Shown here: positions 8,584 through 17,536 of the stretch, in pieces
Layout: every line of letters begins with the position of its first letter
Numbering within the stretch: the stretch's first letter is position 1
DNA from: UBA3951 sp050952125
Lineage (GTDB): Bacteria > Bacillota > Sulfobacillia > Fermentithermobacillales > Fermentithermobacillaceae
DNA: 64,000 nucleotides
Reading direction: 5' to 3'
NCBI GenBank assembly: GCA_050952125.1
Contig: JBMNKK010000003.1
Location: forward strand, 496,001 to 560,000
Program-made: the position numbers and the translations under genes
The notes under the pieces: model-generated
Told to the model about the DNA's origin: nothing
What the model saw: the letters and a program-made list of their open reading frames with translations, nothing else
Database searches by the model: none

Positions 8584-9747
8584 CTATTCGTACCTTAAGC
8601 AGTATATCGCGTCGAGATTTGCCGCTCTCGATGCGGGGTACAGCCCGAAGAACAGCCCAACTCCTACCGAAAACCCCACTGCCAGGAGGATAGCGGAAGG
8701 CGATACAGTTGCTGCCCAGCCCCCATACTTGGCCAGCACGTTGGTAATGGTCGAGCCAACGCCTATGCCGACAATTCCCCCCGCACCGCTCAGAATAGAC
8801 GCCTCAATGAGGAACTGGAACATGATATCTCTCTTTTTGGCGCCCACTGCCTTCCGAAGGCCGATTTCACGGGTGCGCTCAGTTACGGACACCAACATGA
8901 TGTTCATGATGCCTATGCCGCCCACCAGTAGAGATATCCCCGCTATCCCCGCAAGCAGCACGGTGAATGTCTGAGTGACTGTAGACACGATGTCAAGAAT
9001 CTGCTTTTGGCTTGTTACCCTTACAGTATCCGACCTGCGGAACTTGGAATTGAAAGCGTTCTCAATGGAAGACACGGCAGAATCGGTCCAGTCTTTGTCG
9101 GCTACCTGGGCGTAGATCATGCTCACATACCTCGTGCCGGCGATCCGCTGCAGGGTCGTAAGGGGCACCAGCACGACATTGTCGTCATCCGACATCATGG
9201 ATTCGCCCTTTTCCTCCAGCACGCCCACGACCGTGAACGGCTGACCCCGGACAGTGAGAATCTCTCCTATCGGATCTTGACCTTCGAACAACTCTTCTAC
9301 AACGGTACTGCCGATAACTGCTACCCTCCGGCGAAGCGTAACGTCGGAACCAATGATGAAGCGTCCTCTGCCGGTCCGGTACGACCTGATCTCCGGAAAA
9401 TCCTCGGTCACGCCCTGAACAGATACTTCCGAGGAGTTCGATCCGTAAGACACCTCGGCATTGCTCTGAATAGTAGGCATGGCCTTCGCGAGAGTTTTTA
9501 CGCGTCCGAGGAGGTAGTCGGCGTCCTCAGCCTCCAGGTTGAAGCCGGAGGCGGGCATCACCAGGATGAGGTTGCTGCCCATAGACTCAATCTCGTCGGA
9601 AACCGTCTTCTGGGCGCCCTGCCCGGCGGAGACCAGAGCTATAACCGCTCCTATGCCGATGATGATTCCCAGCATCGTGAGGACCGTTCTCATGCGGTTG
9701 GCGGCAAGGGACCGCAGTGCGACTACAAGGCTCTCCCCCAGTTTCAA
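8584..9747 (-). CDS. MacB-like ABC transporter permease (FtsX fold)
   Basis: A 387-residue permease of the MacB/FtsX type. It has an N-terminal membrane segment in the block MLGIIIGIGAVIALVSAG (about 25-42), a large extracytoplasmic MacB_PCD-type domain containing LILVMPASG and the VIGSTVVEELF region, and three C-terminal membrane segments with the conserved MLVSVTERTREIGLRKAVGA loop. Such proteins move substrates or transmit mechanical force to a partner adaptor. Start is TTG 9747 behind GGAGGTGA. It lies 52 bp downstream of the HlyD/MacA-like adaptor gene, in one operon. The ATP-binding subunit normally found beside them is absent here. Confidence 0.92.
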   Translation of the reverse strand: MKLGESLVVALRSLAANRMRTVLTMLGIIIGIGAVIALVSAGQGAQKTVSDEIESMGSNLILVMPASGFNLEAEDADYLLGRVKTLAKAMPTIQSNAEVSYGSNSSEVSVQGVTEDFPEIRSYRTGRGRFIIGSDVTLRRRVAVIGSTVVEELFEGQDPIGEILTVRGQPFTVVGVLEEKGESMMSDDDNVVLVPLTTLQRIAGTRYVSMIYAQVADKDWTDSAVSSIENAFNSKFRRSDTVRVTSQKQILDIVSTVTQTFTVLLAGIAGISLLVGGIGIMNIMLVSVTERTREIGLRKAVGAKKRDIMFQFLIEASILSGAGGIVGIGVGSTITNVLAKYGGWAATVSPSAILLAVGFSVGVGLFFGLYPASRAANLDAIYCLRYE

Positions 9748-9799
9748 CTCACGTTCACCTCCGAGACGTGTGCCTTAAGCATCCCGCACCCGTCGAGCT

Positions 9800-11503
9800 C
9801 TATCTAGGTGATCCAACCCGCACACCGGGCGTGCCGCCGGGTCTTAACATCATGAGGCCGCCCATCCCGCCGCTTGAGGGAAGCCCGCCGACAATGACCG
9901 TATCTCCCTCGCTAAGCCCGGACGCTACTTCCGCATAGAGGTCGCCTTGAACGCCGATCGCCACTCGAGTCTGTACGGGAAGCCCGCCCTCAATCTTGTA
10001 CACGTACGCCTGGTCTTCTTGCCAAGTCACTGCTTCGACGGGAACCGTCAGCACTCCGGCTTTTGCAGCTACTGCTATGGTGGCGGTGGCCGACATTCCC
10101 AGCATGGGCTCATCAGACCTCACTTCAACGGTGACATCGTAGTTCGTGATGCCCTGCTGAACCGTACCTTCCTGAGCGATCTTGGCGACGGTGCCGTCAA
10201 ATACCCTTCCCGGGAAGGCGTCGACCTCTACCTTCGCAGCCTGCCCTACCGCCACGTTCGTCACATCGAGCTCGTCTACGGGGATGACGACGGTGAGAGA
10301 ATCCGAAGCTATCTGGATAAGGACGTCATTTGCGGATACGTCGTCGCCCTCGTCGACCGAAATCGAAACCACCTTGCCGTCAATGGGGCTCTTAACAGTG
10401 AGTTTGGCAGCCGCTCTCGCCTTATCGTCGGCGGTTATGCGAGCTTGCTCCACTTTGAGCCGCTGCTCGTCGATATCGTTCTGGTAGGAGGCCAGCGATT
10501 GCCTGGCACTCTCAACATCGTTCTCTGCCTTGTCATAGGCCACCATGACGGAGCTATTCTCAAGGATGAGGATCAATTGGCCCCTCTCAATGATTTCGCC
10601 TTCGGCCGCCAGAACACGGGCTACTGTCCCATCGACTTCCGCGGTTACCTCCCGCCTGTCTTTGGCCTCAACAGTGCCTGACATGGACACCAATGCGCCA
10701 TTCTTGAGGTGGCAGTCTACTTGCACCGACATACCCGCCCTGAGGTGGGGACCGGGATCGGAGATCGAAATCTCAACCGGGAACTCGATGCCTTTCGACC
10801 CTGAGACGCCCTCACTGGCAATGGATTCGATACGGCCCGAGACCGGCTTCATATCTCCACCCGGCTTAACCGTAACCTTGAGTCCGGTAGAAACCTTGCG
10901 GTAATCCGCTTGCCTTAGTCTCCCGGTAACATAGTACTCGGACGTATCGGCCACAGTCGCGACTACTTGGCCGGCCTTGACGCTATCACCCGCCTTGACC
11001 GCGATATCCCACAGGTCACCGCCAATAGGCGATTCTATGCTCAGGTTATCGAGGTCTTCCCGGGCCGCAGTGAGGTCCAGTTCGGCTTGCCTGAGGCTCA
11101 ACTCCGCCTTAGCCTTGCTACCGGCGGGCCCTGTGAGCCTTGCCAGCTCCTGTTCGGCCAACGCGAGGTCTAGGCGAGCCTTTTCGGCTTCATATTCAAC
11201 GGCCTCGTTGGATAGCCTCACGAGGGGCGTTCCTTGCGAAACCCGGTCGCCCTCATCCACCAGTACCTGAGAGACGGTGCCGGACACCCCTGGCTGAAGA
11301 TCCTTTCTGAGGTCGGCCTGGATCGTTCCCTTACCGGTGACGATCACTTCCAGATCGCGGCGCTGAGCGGTCGCGGTGCTAAGATTTTGCGCCGCGTTCT
11401 TGGCGGCCGATATAAGTGCTCGCGTGCGCTGGAATCTCCAGATGAAGAAGCCGCCCCCTACAACCAGGACTATGATAATGCCCCAAGTAATCCACTTTTT
11501 CAT
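9800..11503 (-). CDS. MacA/HlyD-type efflux adaptor with internally duplicated adaptor modules
   Basis: A membrane-anchored adaptor: an N-terminal transmembrane helix (about 4-23), then two successive HlyD-like modules. Module one runs about 50-280 with a lipoyl-like half GVSGTVSQVLVDEGDRV, a short coiled-coil, and SPIGGDLWDIAVKAGDSV. Module two runs about 285-510 with AEVDGTVARVLAAEGEI, a second coiled-coil (about 330-375) and SPIDGKVVSISVDEGDDV. A C-terminal membrane-proximal domain and a glycine-rich tail follow. At 567 residues it is much longer than the roughly 370-400 of common MacA proteins. ATG 11503 has a GAGGAGG site. It is cotranscribed with the MacB-like permease. Confidence 0.88.
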   Translation of the reverse strand: MKKWITWGIIIVLVVGGGFFIWRFQRTRALISAAKNAAQNLSTATAQRRDLEVIVTGKGTIQADLRKDLQPGVSGTVSQVLVDEGDRVSQGTPLVRLSNEAVEYEAEKARLDLALAEQELARLTGPAGSKAKAELSLRQAELDLTAAREDLDNLSIESPIGGDLWDIAVKAGDSVKAGQVVATVADTSEYYVTGRLRQADYRKVSTGLKVTVKPGGDMKPVSGRIESIASEGVSGSKGIEFPVEISISDPGPHLRAGMSVQVDCHLKNGALVSMSGTVEAKDRREVTAEVDGTVARVLAAEGEIIERGQLILILENSSVMVAYDKAENDVESARQSLASYQNDIDEQRLKVEQARITADDKARAAAKLTVKSPIDGKVVSISVDEGDDVSANDVLIQIASDSLTVVIPVDELDVTNVAVGQAAKVEVDAFPGRVFDGTVAKIAQEGTVQQGITNYDVTVEVRSDEPMLGMSATATIAVAAKAGVLTVPVEAVTWQEDQAYVYKIEGGLPVQTRVAIGVQGDLYAEVASGLSEGDTVIVGGLPSSGGMGGLMMLRPGGTPGVRVGSPR

Positions 11504-11604
11504 GGTCTTCCTCCTCTGTGGACGCCGTCGCTGGAGTACTTCTCGTAGTAAAGAGTAATACGCTCTCTGTAAGCCCAGGGCTGCCTCTCTTCGTTAAGTC
11601 TTTG

Positions 11605-12462
11605 TTAACTAGAAGGCTGGGAGAGCCTCAATCTCACAAACAGATAGGGAGCGCCGAGGCTCACCCAGAGCCCCGCCACGGCGTAGCGCGCGATATCGCA
11701 AATCGCCGACTCGGGCAGCACAACCTTCATTCCGTATCTTATCCCAAAGAGGCCCGCCATCCCGAGCGCGAACTTCAACACTTGACTTAGGGGAGCAGCC
11801 CTCTCTGACCACGGGACGCGCTTCTCGGCGATCAGGCTACCCAGCGGAAGGCCGATCAAGAAACCCAAGACCGTACAGCTGTATTGATCGCGGTACACCA
11901 AAACCAAGACCGCAGGTATCCCAATGATGAGCGCCACCCTAAGCCACGTCGGCGGACGCATATTCTCCCATCCGATAGAGAGGACATTGAAAGCGCGGAG
12001 GATGACGAGGCCGATAAGGATCCCGCCGATGACGTCGACAGGCCAATGAACGTTGAGGTAGATGCGTGACAGCGAGATGAGCGCGATCATCACGACGGAG
12101 AAAGCCCTCATTGCCTCTCGCTTTACCTGGATAGCGGTCTGTCCCCAAAACACCGTGCTGCCCTGAGCGTGGCCGCTCGGAAAAGAGTACCCCGGACCGG
12201 TCTCAGGGTGTATTACTCTGGCGCAGTCGGTCGGTACGGGTCTCTGTGTGTGAAACGCTGCTTTGAGAAGGCCGTTCAAGTACACTGAACCCAGGTAGAC
12301 TATGCCAATCCTGTAGCCCGCCCGTTTGCTCCAAAGCCAGTAAATCCCCGGCAGGACCAAGATATAGAACATCTCGGAACCCATATTGGTGACAGCAAGC
12401 ATCAAGGCGTCCAGCCAAGGAGTGCTGAATCGCTGAAGAAAGCATGCCCAGGAATCCGTCAC
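11605..12462 (-). CDS. PAP2-family membrane phosphatase
   Basis: A type-2 phosphatidic acid phosphatase-like integral membrane protein. The three-part acid phosphatase signature is complete: KAAFHTQRP, then PSGHAQ, then SRIYLNVHWPVDVIGG. These enzymes dephosphorylate lipid phosphates such as undecaprenyl pyrophosphate or phosphatidate on the outer membrane face. Several further hydrophobic helices lie in the C-terminal half, longer than the minimal family core. The start is placed at GTG 12462, seven bases after AAGGAG; the in-frame GTG at 12471 overlaps that ribosome site. It follows the EamA gene by about 55 bp and may be in the same transcript. Confidence 0.9.
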   Translation of the reverse strand: MTDSWACFLQRFSTPWLDALMLAVTNMGSEMFYILVLPGIYWLWSKRAGYRIGIVYLGSVYLNGLLKAAFHTQRPVPTDCARVIHPETGPGYSFPSGHAQGSTVFWGQTAIQVKREAMRAFSVVMIALISLSRIYLNVHWPVDVIGGILIGLVILRAFNVLSIGWENMRPPTWLRVALIIGIPAVLVLVYRDQYSCTVLGFLIGLPLGSLIAEKRVPWSERAAPLSQVLKFALGMAGLFGIRYGMKVVLPESAICDIARYAVAGLWVSLGAPYLFVRLRLSQPSS

Positions 12463-12519
12463 CGGCGTCACTCCTTCTTGATTCGATCATCGGCAGAGAT
12501 CCAGCGATTCCGCGGGACT

Positions 12520-13443
12520 CTAGACCGCCGCCTCTCTGCGCCGTGAATCCGCCGCCTGCCCCTTTTCAACGTCTTTGCCGAATCTCACCATGGAAACGCC
12601 GGCAAGAATGATGGCGGCGCCCGCAAATTTCACCGGCGTCCATCCTTCCTTCAAGATCAACCACCCGAACACCCCTGTCCATACGGGGGTGAGATTCCCG
12701 AAGATCGCGGTACTCGCCGGGCCACTCTCCTTGACCCCTTTATTCCAGAGGATATACGAGAACACAAGCGCAAATGACGCGGAAAAGACGAGCTCAGCCC
12801 AGTTAAGAGCGGAGGGAGCTCCCCAGTCAGCCAACTTGAGTTCGCCAATCGCGAGCGGAACCATGAGGGCGGCTCCGGCAACCATTGTCCACGCGGTGTA
12901 TGCAGTAGGACTCATCCGCTTGACCAGGTCCGCGGCGAATATGGTGCTGACGCACCAGCCGAGCGTGCCGGCCAAAGTTATGAGGTCACCTCTCGCGGTC
13001 TCCGATGTGAAAGAGATGGAGCCTGACCCCGCGACAGCCACCAGCGACACTCCGACAACGGTGAGCAGCACTCCCGCGACCATTCGTCTTGTCATCTTCT
13101 GTTTTCCAAACAAGTGACTCAATACTGCCGTCGTGGCGGGCATCGTTGCAAGCACAAATGAGGTGTTGCTCGCGCTGGACATCGCTATGCCCTTGATGAA
13201 AGCGTATTGGTAAAGCGTATTCCCGAAGAAACCCGACAAGATGACGATGGGCCAGTCCTTCCGCGCCGGGTATTCCATCTTCCCGGTAAACGCCATGAGG
13301 GCCACCAAGAGAGATCCCGCAAGGCTAAGCCTTATCACGTTGAACTGCAACGGCAAGAACACGCCTACCGCGTCTTTGACCGCAATTGAATTGAATCCCC
13401 AGATAATTGTCACCAGCAGAAGTTCCAGATTGCCGCCACCCAA
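12520..13443 (-). CDS. EamA/DMT-family transporter
   Basis: A ten-helix drug/metabolite transporter of 307 residues with the two EamA repeats: the first contains TIIWGFNSIAVKD and later ALMAFTGK, and the second ends with ILKEGWTPVKFAGAAIILAG. Family members export amino acids, purines or other metabolites; the substrate cannot be deduced. The start is TTG 13443 with a GGGTGATTC site. The stop of the upstream GNAT gene is only four bases away, so the two are translationally close and certainly cotranscribed. It is one of two EamA genes in the window; the other is at 16676-17536. Confidence 0.9.
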   Translation of the reverse strand: MGGGNLELLLVTIIWGFNSIAVKDAVGVFLPLQFNVIRLSLAGSLLVALMAFTGKMEYPARKDWPIVILSGFFGNTLYQYAFIKGIAMSSASNTSFVLATMPATTAVLSHLFGKQKMTRRMVAGVLLTVVGVSLVAVAGSGSISFTSETARGDLITLAGTLGWCVSTIFAADLVKRMSPTAYTAWTMVAGAALMVPLAIGELKLADWGAPSALNWAELVFSASFALVFSYILWNKGVKESGPASTAIFGNLTPVWTGVFGWLILKEGWTPVKFAGAAIILAGVSMVRFGKDVEKGQAADSRRREAAV

Positions 13444-13447
13444 AGAA

Positions 13448-13999
13448 TCACCCGCTTTTCCGACCTCTGTGCAAAGCCCACTTGATGAGCCTGCCGTCCT
13501 TTCCGTGCCGCTTCATACCCAACTTCTCAAGAATGCGAATGGAACCCTCGTTGCTCTCGTCACAACTTGCGGTAACGAGACGCACGTCGGGATGTGCGAA
13601 AGCCCACGCTACCAAGGCCCCGGCTGCCTCAAAGGTGTAGCCTTTCAAGCGCATCTCGGGGACGATCCCGTAGCCTAAGTCAACCGCGCCCTCTCTGTCA
13701 GGCGGCCCTTTGTAGCCAAGATCGCCGATGACGACCGGCCTCCTGCGCTCTCTTTTCAGCAGCATAAGCCAGATGCCCCACAAGAACTCCTCGGGATGAG
13801 CGCGGAGCCTCATAACCTGGAACGGAAGAAATCCCAGCGTATCATCGCCCGGCCATTCGCAGTGCAAGTCTGCGTTCAGGAAGCATTCCGCTCTAGACTT
13901 GTCTTCCAGGATCGCTGCTGTAAGGTCCGCATCGCAAGCCATCAGCCTGAGCCGGGGAGTCTCGATCACCGCACGCCTGGCCTTTGCCAGCTTGTCCAT
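13448..13999 (-). CDS. GNAT-family N-acetyltransferase (RimJ/RimL-like)
   Basis: An acetyltransferase of about 183 residues resembling the RimJ/RimL branch, which acetylates protein N-termini or small amines. It starts with the typical IETPRLRLMACDADL, has a GDLGYKGPP strand, LGYGIVPEMRLKGYTFEAAGALV spanning the acetyl-CoA loop, and SNEGSIRILEKLGMK near the C-terminus. The frame extends upstream to 14110, but ATG 13999 has an ideal GGAGG seven bases before it and matches the family's N-terminus. It is divergent from the rsm22-like gene, only 28 bp away, and four bases upstream of the EamA gene. Confidence 0.88.
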   Translation of the reverse strand: MDKLAKARRAVIETPRLRLMACDADLTAAILEDKSRAECFLNADLHCEWPGDDTLGFLPFQVMRLRAHPEEFLWGIWLMLLKRERRRPVVIGDLGYKGPPDREGAVDLGYGIVPEMRLKGYTFEAAGALVAWAFAHPDVRLVTASCDESNEGSIRILEKLGMKRHGKDGRLIKWALHRGRKSG

Positions 14000-14027
14000 C
14001 CGCTTCGCCTCCAACCTAGAGTATACT

Positions 14028-15026
14028 GTGAACGGAGTGTTCGACATAGAACTTCCGGAAGAGCTTCGAGCGGCCATTGACGACTTGGCATTCCCGTCGA
14101 AGGAGATCACGAAAAGTGCAATGGAGATGTCGAACCGCTACCGGTCCGGCGGCGGAACCCTTCTTCAGTCCGGCAGTGACGCCGCCGCTTACGCCGCATA
14201 CAGGATGCCCGCTTCGTACGCTGCAGTGCACTCGGCTCTCGAGCAGACCCGGATCCTCCTTCCCGGGTAGAGCCCATGTAGTCTCCTGGACGTCGGCGCC
14301 GGACCGGGAACCTCCATGTGGGCCGCACTCAGTATCTGGCCGGAGATAGCAGAGGTTGATCTGATAGAGCGCGACGATAGGATGCTCGAGCTGGGCAAGA
14401 AACTGGCACTAAGATCGCCTCATCGCGCCATCCGGAACGCAAAGTGGATCAAGGCGGACGCCGCGAGTGGTTGGCTGCCCGACATAACCTACGATCTAGT
14501 GATCATGGCCTACGTCTTGGGAGAGCTGCAGGGTGAACGTAATGCCGTGGTTGAACGCCTTTGGAGATCGACAGGCGGAATGCTTGTCATTGTCGAACCG
14601 GGTACACCGGCCGCATTTGGGCGCCTGAGGCAAGTGAGAGACGAACTCATCGTTCAGGGAGCCAAGACCGTGGCGCCGTGCCCTCACAACGCGGCTTGCC
14701 CTATGAACGAAGACGATTGGTGCCACTTCTCTGAGCGGGTCTCCAGGTCGCGTATCCACAGGCAATTGAAGTCGGGCGAACTCGGATACGAAGATGAGAA
14801 GTTCTCGTTCATAGCCGTTGCCCGATCACCGGCACTGATTGAACAACTCCGAGCCTCAAAAGCAGCGTCGGGCAGGATCCTCAGGCACCCGCAATTCCGC
14901 CACGGTCACGTCAAATTCCAGGTCTGTACTCCTGACGGCATCCGCCAAGCGGTAGTCACGAGGAAGAATAAGGAACTCTACAGAAAAGCCCGCGACGCCA
15001 AGTGGGGAGCGCTCTTGCCCGGCTAG
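14028..15026 (+). pseudogene. Rsm22-like ribosomal small-subunit methyltransferase interrupted by an in-frame TAG
   Basis: Two parts in one reading frame resemble the Rsm22/METTL17 family of SAM-dependent proteins linked to small-subunit assembly. The first part, FDIELPEELRAAIDDLA to the YAAYRMPASYAAVHSAL block, ends in TAG at 14268 (codon 81 from GTG 14028). Only a few codons later the same frame gives SLLDVGAGPGTSMWAAL, the SAM-binding motif. The second part keeps the cysteine set CPH...CP...WCHF that in this family binds a metal or iron-sulfur cluster. A single nonsense codon therefore separates an otherwise intact protein. It could be a real mutation, readthrough, or a sequence error. GTG 14037 is another possible start. 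Confidence 0.85.
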
Positions 15027-15036
15027 CCCTGCATAC

Positions 15037-16623
15037 CTACGGCGTGACCACCAAAAACGATGTCGCGACGAGTGTCTGAATGCCCAGGGCAAGTACGATC
15101 AGCGTGAAGTAAGGCAGGCACCTCTTCAGGAGATCATCCTCCCTACCCGTCAAACCTGACGTGCTGGAGCCAAGCAGAACCTTAGTGGGTGCAATGGACG
15201 ACGCCAAGGACGCGCCGGCCGTCTGCGAACCGGCAATGAGGGTTTGACTAAGGCCCAGCGTTGCCGCCGTCGCCATCTGAAATGAGCCGAAGAGAACGTT
15301 CGCGTTGGTGTTGCTCCCGGTCATGAAGCACCCCAGCGCGCCGATGAAAGGCGAGACAACCGGGAAAACCGGTCCCGCCACGCTTGCGACCCCGGCAGCC
15401 ATCTCACGCGTCATTCCGGTATCGTTCATGACAAGCGCCATCATCACCATAGTGAGGACGCCCAGCGTGGTACCCCACGACTGCTTAGCGGTAGCTCTGG
15501 CTGCCTTCCTCAAGTTGTCTGCGGTGAGGAGTCCTCTTCTCCTGTAAACCGCGAAACCGATAAGGCTCGCCAAGGCGATAATGGGCGCAGGATGCGAGAA
15601 CAAACCTATCGCCGCGAAGGACTTCTCAGCCGAAACAACATAGCCCAAAGAAGTGGTCATCGAAGGGTAGTCAATCCCAAACCTGTAGGGCTTGAAGAAA
15701 GCTTTCACCGGGCCGATCTGAGAGGTCAGGGTCAGGGCCAAAAGAACATAGTACGGGAAAAGAGCCAGGTGAATAGAGAGAGGTTTGGAGTCCTGTCCGC
15801 CGCTATGTGGCGGGATTCCGGACGCGGTCGCTTCCGGCTCCGCGCTGTCTCCCTCCTTCTTTGCCCTAGGCGACAAAAACGCTGCCAATCCCACTCCTGA
15901 CAATGATCCCAGCAAAGCTGCAACCTGGGCCGACCCGATCCTCGCTACAAACCACTGTACAAGGCTCATGGTGACGCCTATGGCCACGACTCGCGCGAAC
16001 CCCTTTCTAACCCCTGCCCATCCCTCGATGATGTGCGCAACCGCCAAGCCGGTGAGCACGGTGGGTATGACGAAGGTGAGTCCAACCCAGTTACCGAGGA
16101 TCTCAGGGGGTATCTTGGTCGCAAGAGTCAAAGTGTAGTAGGAGGAGCCCATCGACCCGAAGGTGATCGCCCAAGCATGTCCCACGAGCGCGGCAACCGC
16201 GGCAGTCACCGGCTCAAAGCCCGCCGCGATCATAAGAGGAGCGCAGATGGCTACCGGCACGCCGTACCCCGCGACAGCCTGAATAACTCCTGTGAGACAC
16301 CAAGCAAGGATAAGGCCCAGCATCAACCGGTCTGTGGACAAGGTAGCGGTCGACTTCGAGATGACAGGCAAGGAACCGGTTTCGCTCACCATCTGATACA
16401 TGAAGCCGGAGGTCCAGATGATGAGAACCACAAACAGGGTAAGGCTGGCCCCCTTTGCGCATGCCGCCGCCAGGAGCGGCGCCGGCCCGCCGAAAGCCAT
16501 ACCTCCAACCGCCAGAGCCACTGCAAGGGCGGCCGCTCCGGCGTTCCGGGCTTTCCACTTGAGCTTCAAGAGAGCAAACAGCAGCACGAACAACGGGGAA
16601 CTCGCAAGAATCCACCGGAGCAT
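15037..16623 (-). CDS. L-lactate permease (LctP)-family transporter
   Basis: A polytopic carrier of 528 residues with about 12-14 membrane helices and LctP-family blocks: WTSGFMYQMV, GYGVPVAICAPLMIAAG, GHAWAITFGSMGSS, and near the end GALGCFMTGSNTNANVLFG. Family members import L-lactate, glycolate or related 2-hydroxy acids, but the context (amidohydrolase, PLP lyase, creatininase-like amidase, exporter) suggests a carboxylate arising from or feeding that pathway. ATG 16623 is preceded by GGAGGG. It is the last gene of the 21070-15037 operon; its stop lies 11 bp from the convergent rsm22-like gene. Confidence 0.9.
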   Translation of the reverse strand: MLRWILASSPLFVLLFALLKLKWKARNAGAAALAVALAVGGMAFGGPAPLLAAACAKGASLTLFVVLIIWTSGFMYQMVSETGSLPVISKSTATLSTDRLMLGLILAWCLTGVIQAVAGYGVPVAICAPLMIAAGFEPVTAAVAALVGHAWAITFGSMGSSYYTLTLATKIPPEILGNWVGLTFVIPTVLTGLAVAHIIEGWAGVRKGFARVVAIGVTMSLVQWFVARIGSAQVAALLGSLSGVGLAAFLSPRAKKEGDSAEPEATASGIPPHSGGQDSKPLSIHLALFPYYVLLALTLTSQIGPVKAFFKPYRFGIDYPSMTTSLGYVVSAEKSFAAIGLFSHPAPIIALASLIGFAVYRRRGLLTADNLRKAARATAKQSWGTTLGVLTMVMMALVMNDTGMTREMAAGVASVAGPVFPVVSPFIGALGCFMTGSNTNANVLFGSFQMATAATLGLSQTLIAGSQTAGASLASSIAPTKVLLGSSTSGLTGREDDLLKRCLPYFTLIVLALGIQTLVATSFLVVTP

Positions 16624-16675
16624 TCGATGACCCTCCTAGCTAAGCGATACTTCTTTCACGGAACCGGGCTCTTTG

Positions 16676-17536
16676 TCATCCTAACGCCAAAGCAGCCAGG
16701 CCTGCCACCATTGCCGCAGTCCCTATCACCCTCGATTTGGCGTTCTCCTCAGAGAGGAACTTGGCGCCAATTACGGCACCTATCAGGATGCTGATCTCCC
16801 TGGCCGGCGCGATGTAACTTACAGGCGTAAACGTCATCGCGAACAGCACAAGTATGTACGCGAGCGAACTCAAGACAGCGACGCCGGCCGCGTGGCCTCT
16901 GTGAAGTTCCCACTCCTTCTTGAGCTTCTCCTTGTCTCGAAGGGCAAAGGGGGTCATCATCAGGAATCTCCCCAGATTAGTGCCCCAATCAAGCACCAAA
17001 GGAGGCGTGCGGAGTACACTGACCGATACTTTGTCCATCACTGTGTACGTGGAAATGGCTGCCCCGCACGCCAAGGCGACCAGCGCCGCCTTGCCGGCGC
17101 TCGGGGCTCGCCTTCTGAACCTGAATCCCGATACCGCGAAAATCCCAACCGCCATAAGGATGATGCCCGCTCCGGCAACCGCGGACGGTTTTTCGTTAAG
17201 GAACAAGATCCCTATGACGGCCGAGATCAGGGGCGCGGTCCCCCTGGCGATCGGGTAGACCAAAGAGAGGTCACCTATCCGGTACCCGTGGCCGAGCAGG
17301 GTAAAATAGATGGAATGGACGACCGCGCTGGCCAATATCATGGCGACGTTGACCCATCCCAGAGAAGGCTTGTCAACAACGAGGATCCGGATGGCTAAGG
17401 GCGCGTAAAGGACGGAAGCGAAGGCACCGAACAGCCAGATAAACTCAACGCCTCCGCCTGCTCTCTTGGCGAGGTAATTCCACGTCGCGTGCGCAGCCGC
17501 CGCCGCCAGTACCAGTCCCAGCGCGAGGCCGGTCAC
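16676..17536 (-). CDS. EamA/DMT-family transporter
   Basis: A ten-helix drug/metabolite transporter (286 residues). It starts with GLALGLVLAAAAAHATWNYLAK, a form common in the RhaT/EamA-like subgroup, and has the repeat-end blocks YPIARGTAPLISAVIGILFLNEKPS and VSYIAPAREISILIGAVIGAKFLSEE. GTG 17536 begins immediately after the TAA stop of the creatininase-family gene, so coupling is near certain. It probably exports or imports an intermediate of the operon's pathway; the compound is unknown. Confidence 0.88.
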   Translation of the reverse strand: MTGLALGLVLAAAAAHATWNYLAKRAGGGVEFIWLFGAFASVLYAPLAIRILVVDKPSLGWVNVAMILASAVVHSIYFTLLGHGYRIGDLSLVYPIARGTAPLISAVIGILFLNEKPSAVAGAGIILMAVGIFAVSGFRFRRRAPSAGKAALVALACGAAISTYTVMDKVSVSVLRTPPLVLDWGTNLGRFLMMTPFALRDKEKLKKEWELHRGHAAGVAVLSSLAYILVLFAMTFTPVSYIAPAREISILIGAVIGAKFLSEENAKSRVIGTAAMVAGLAALALG

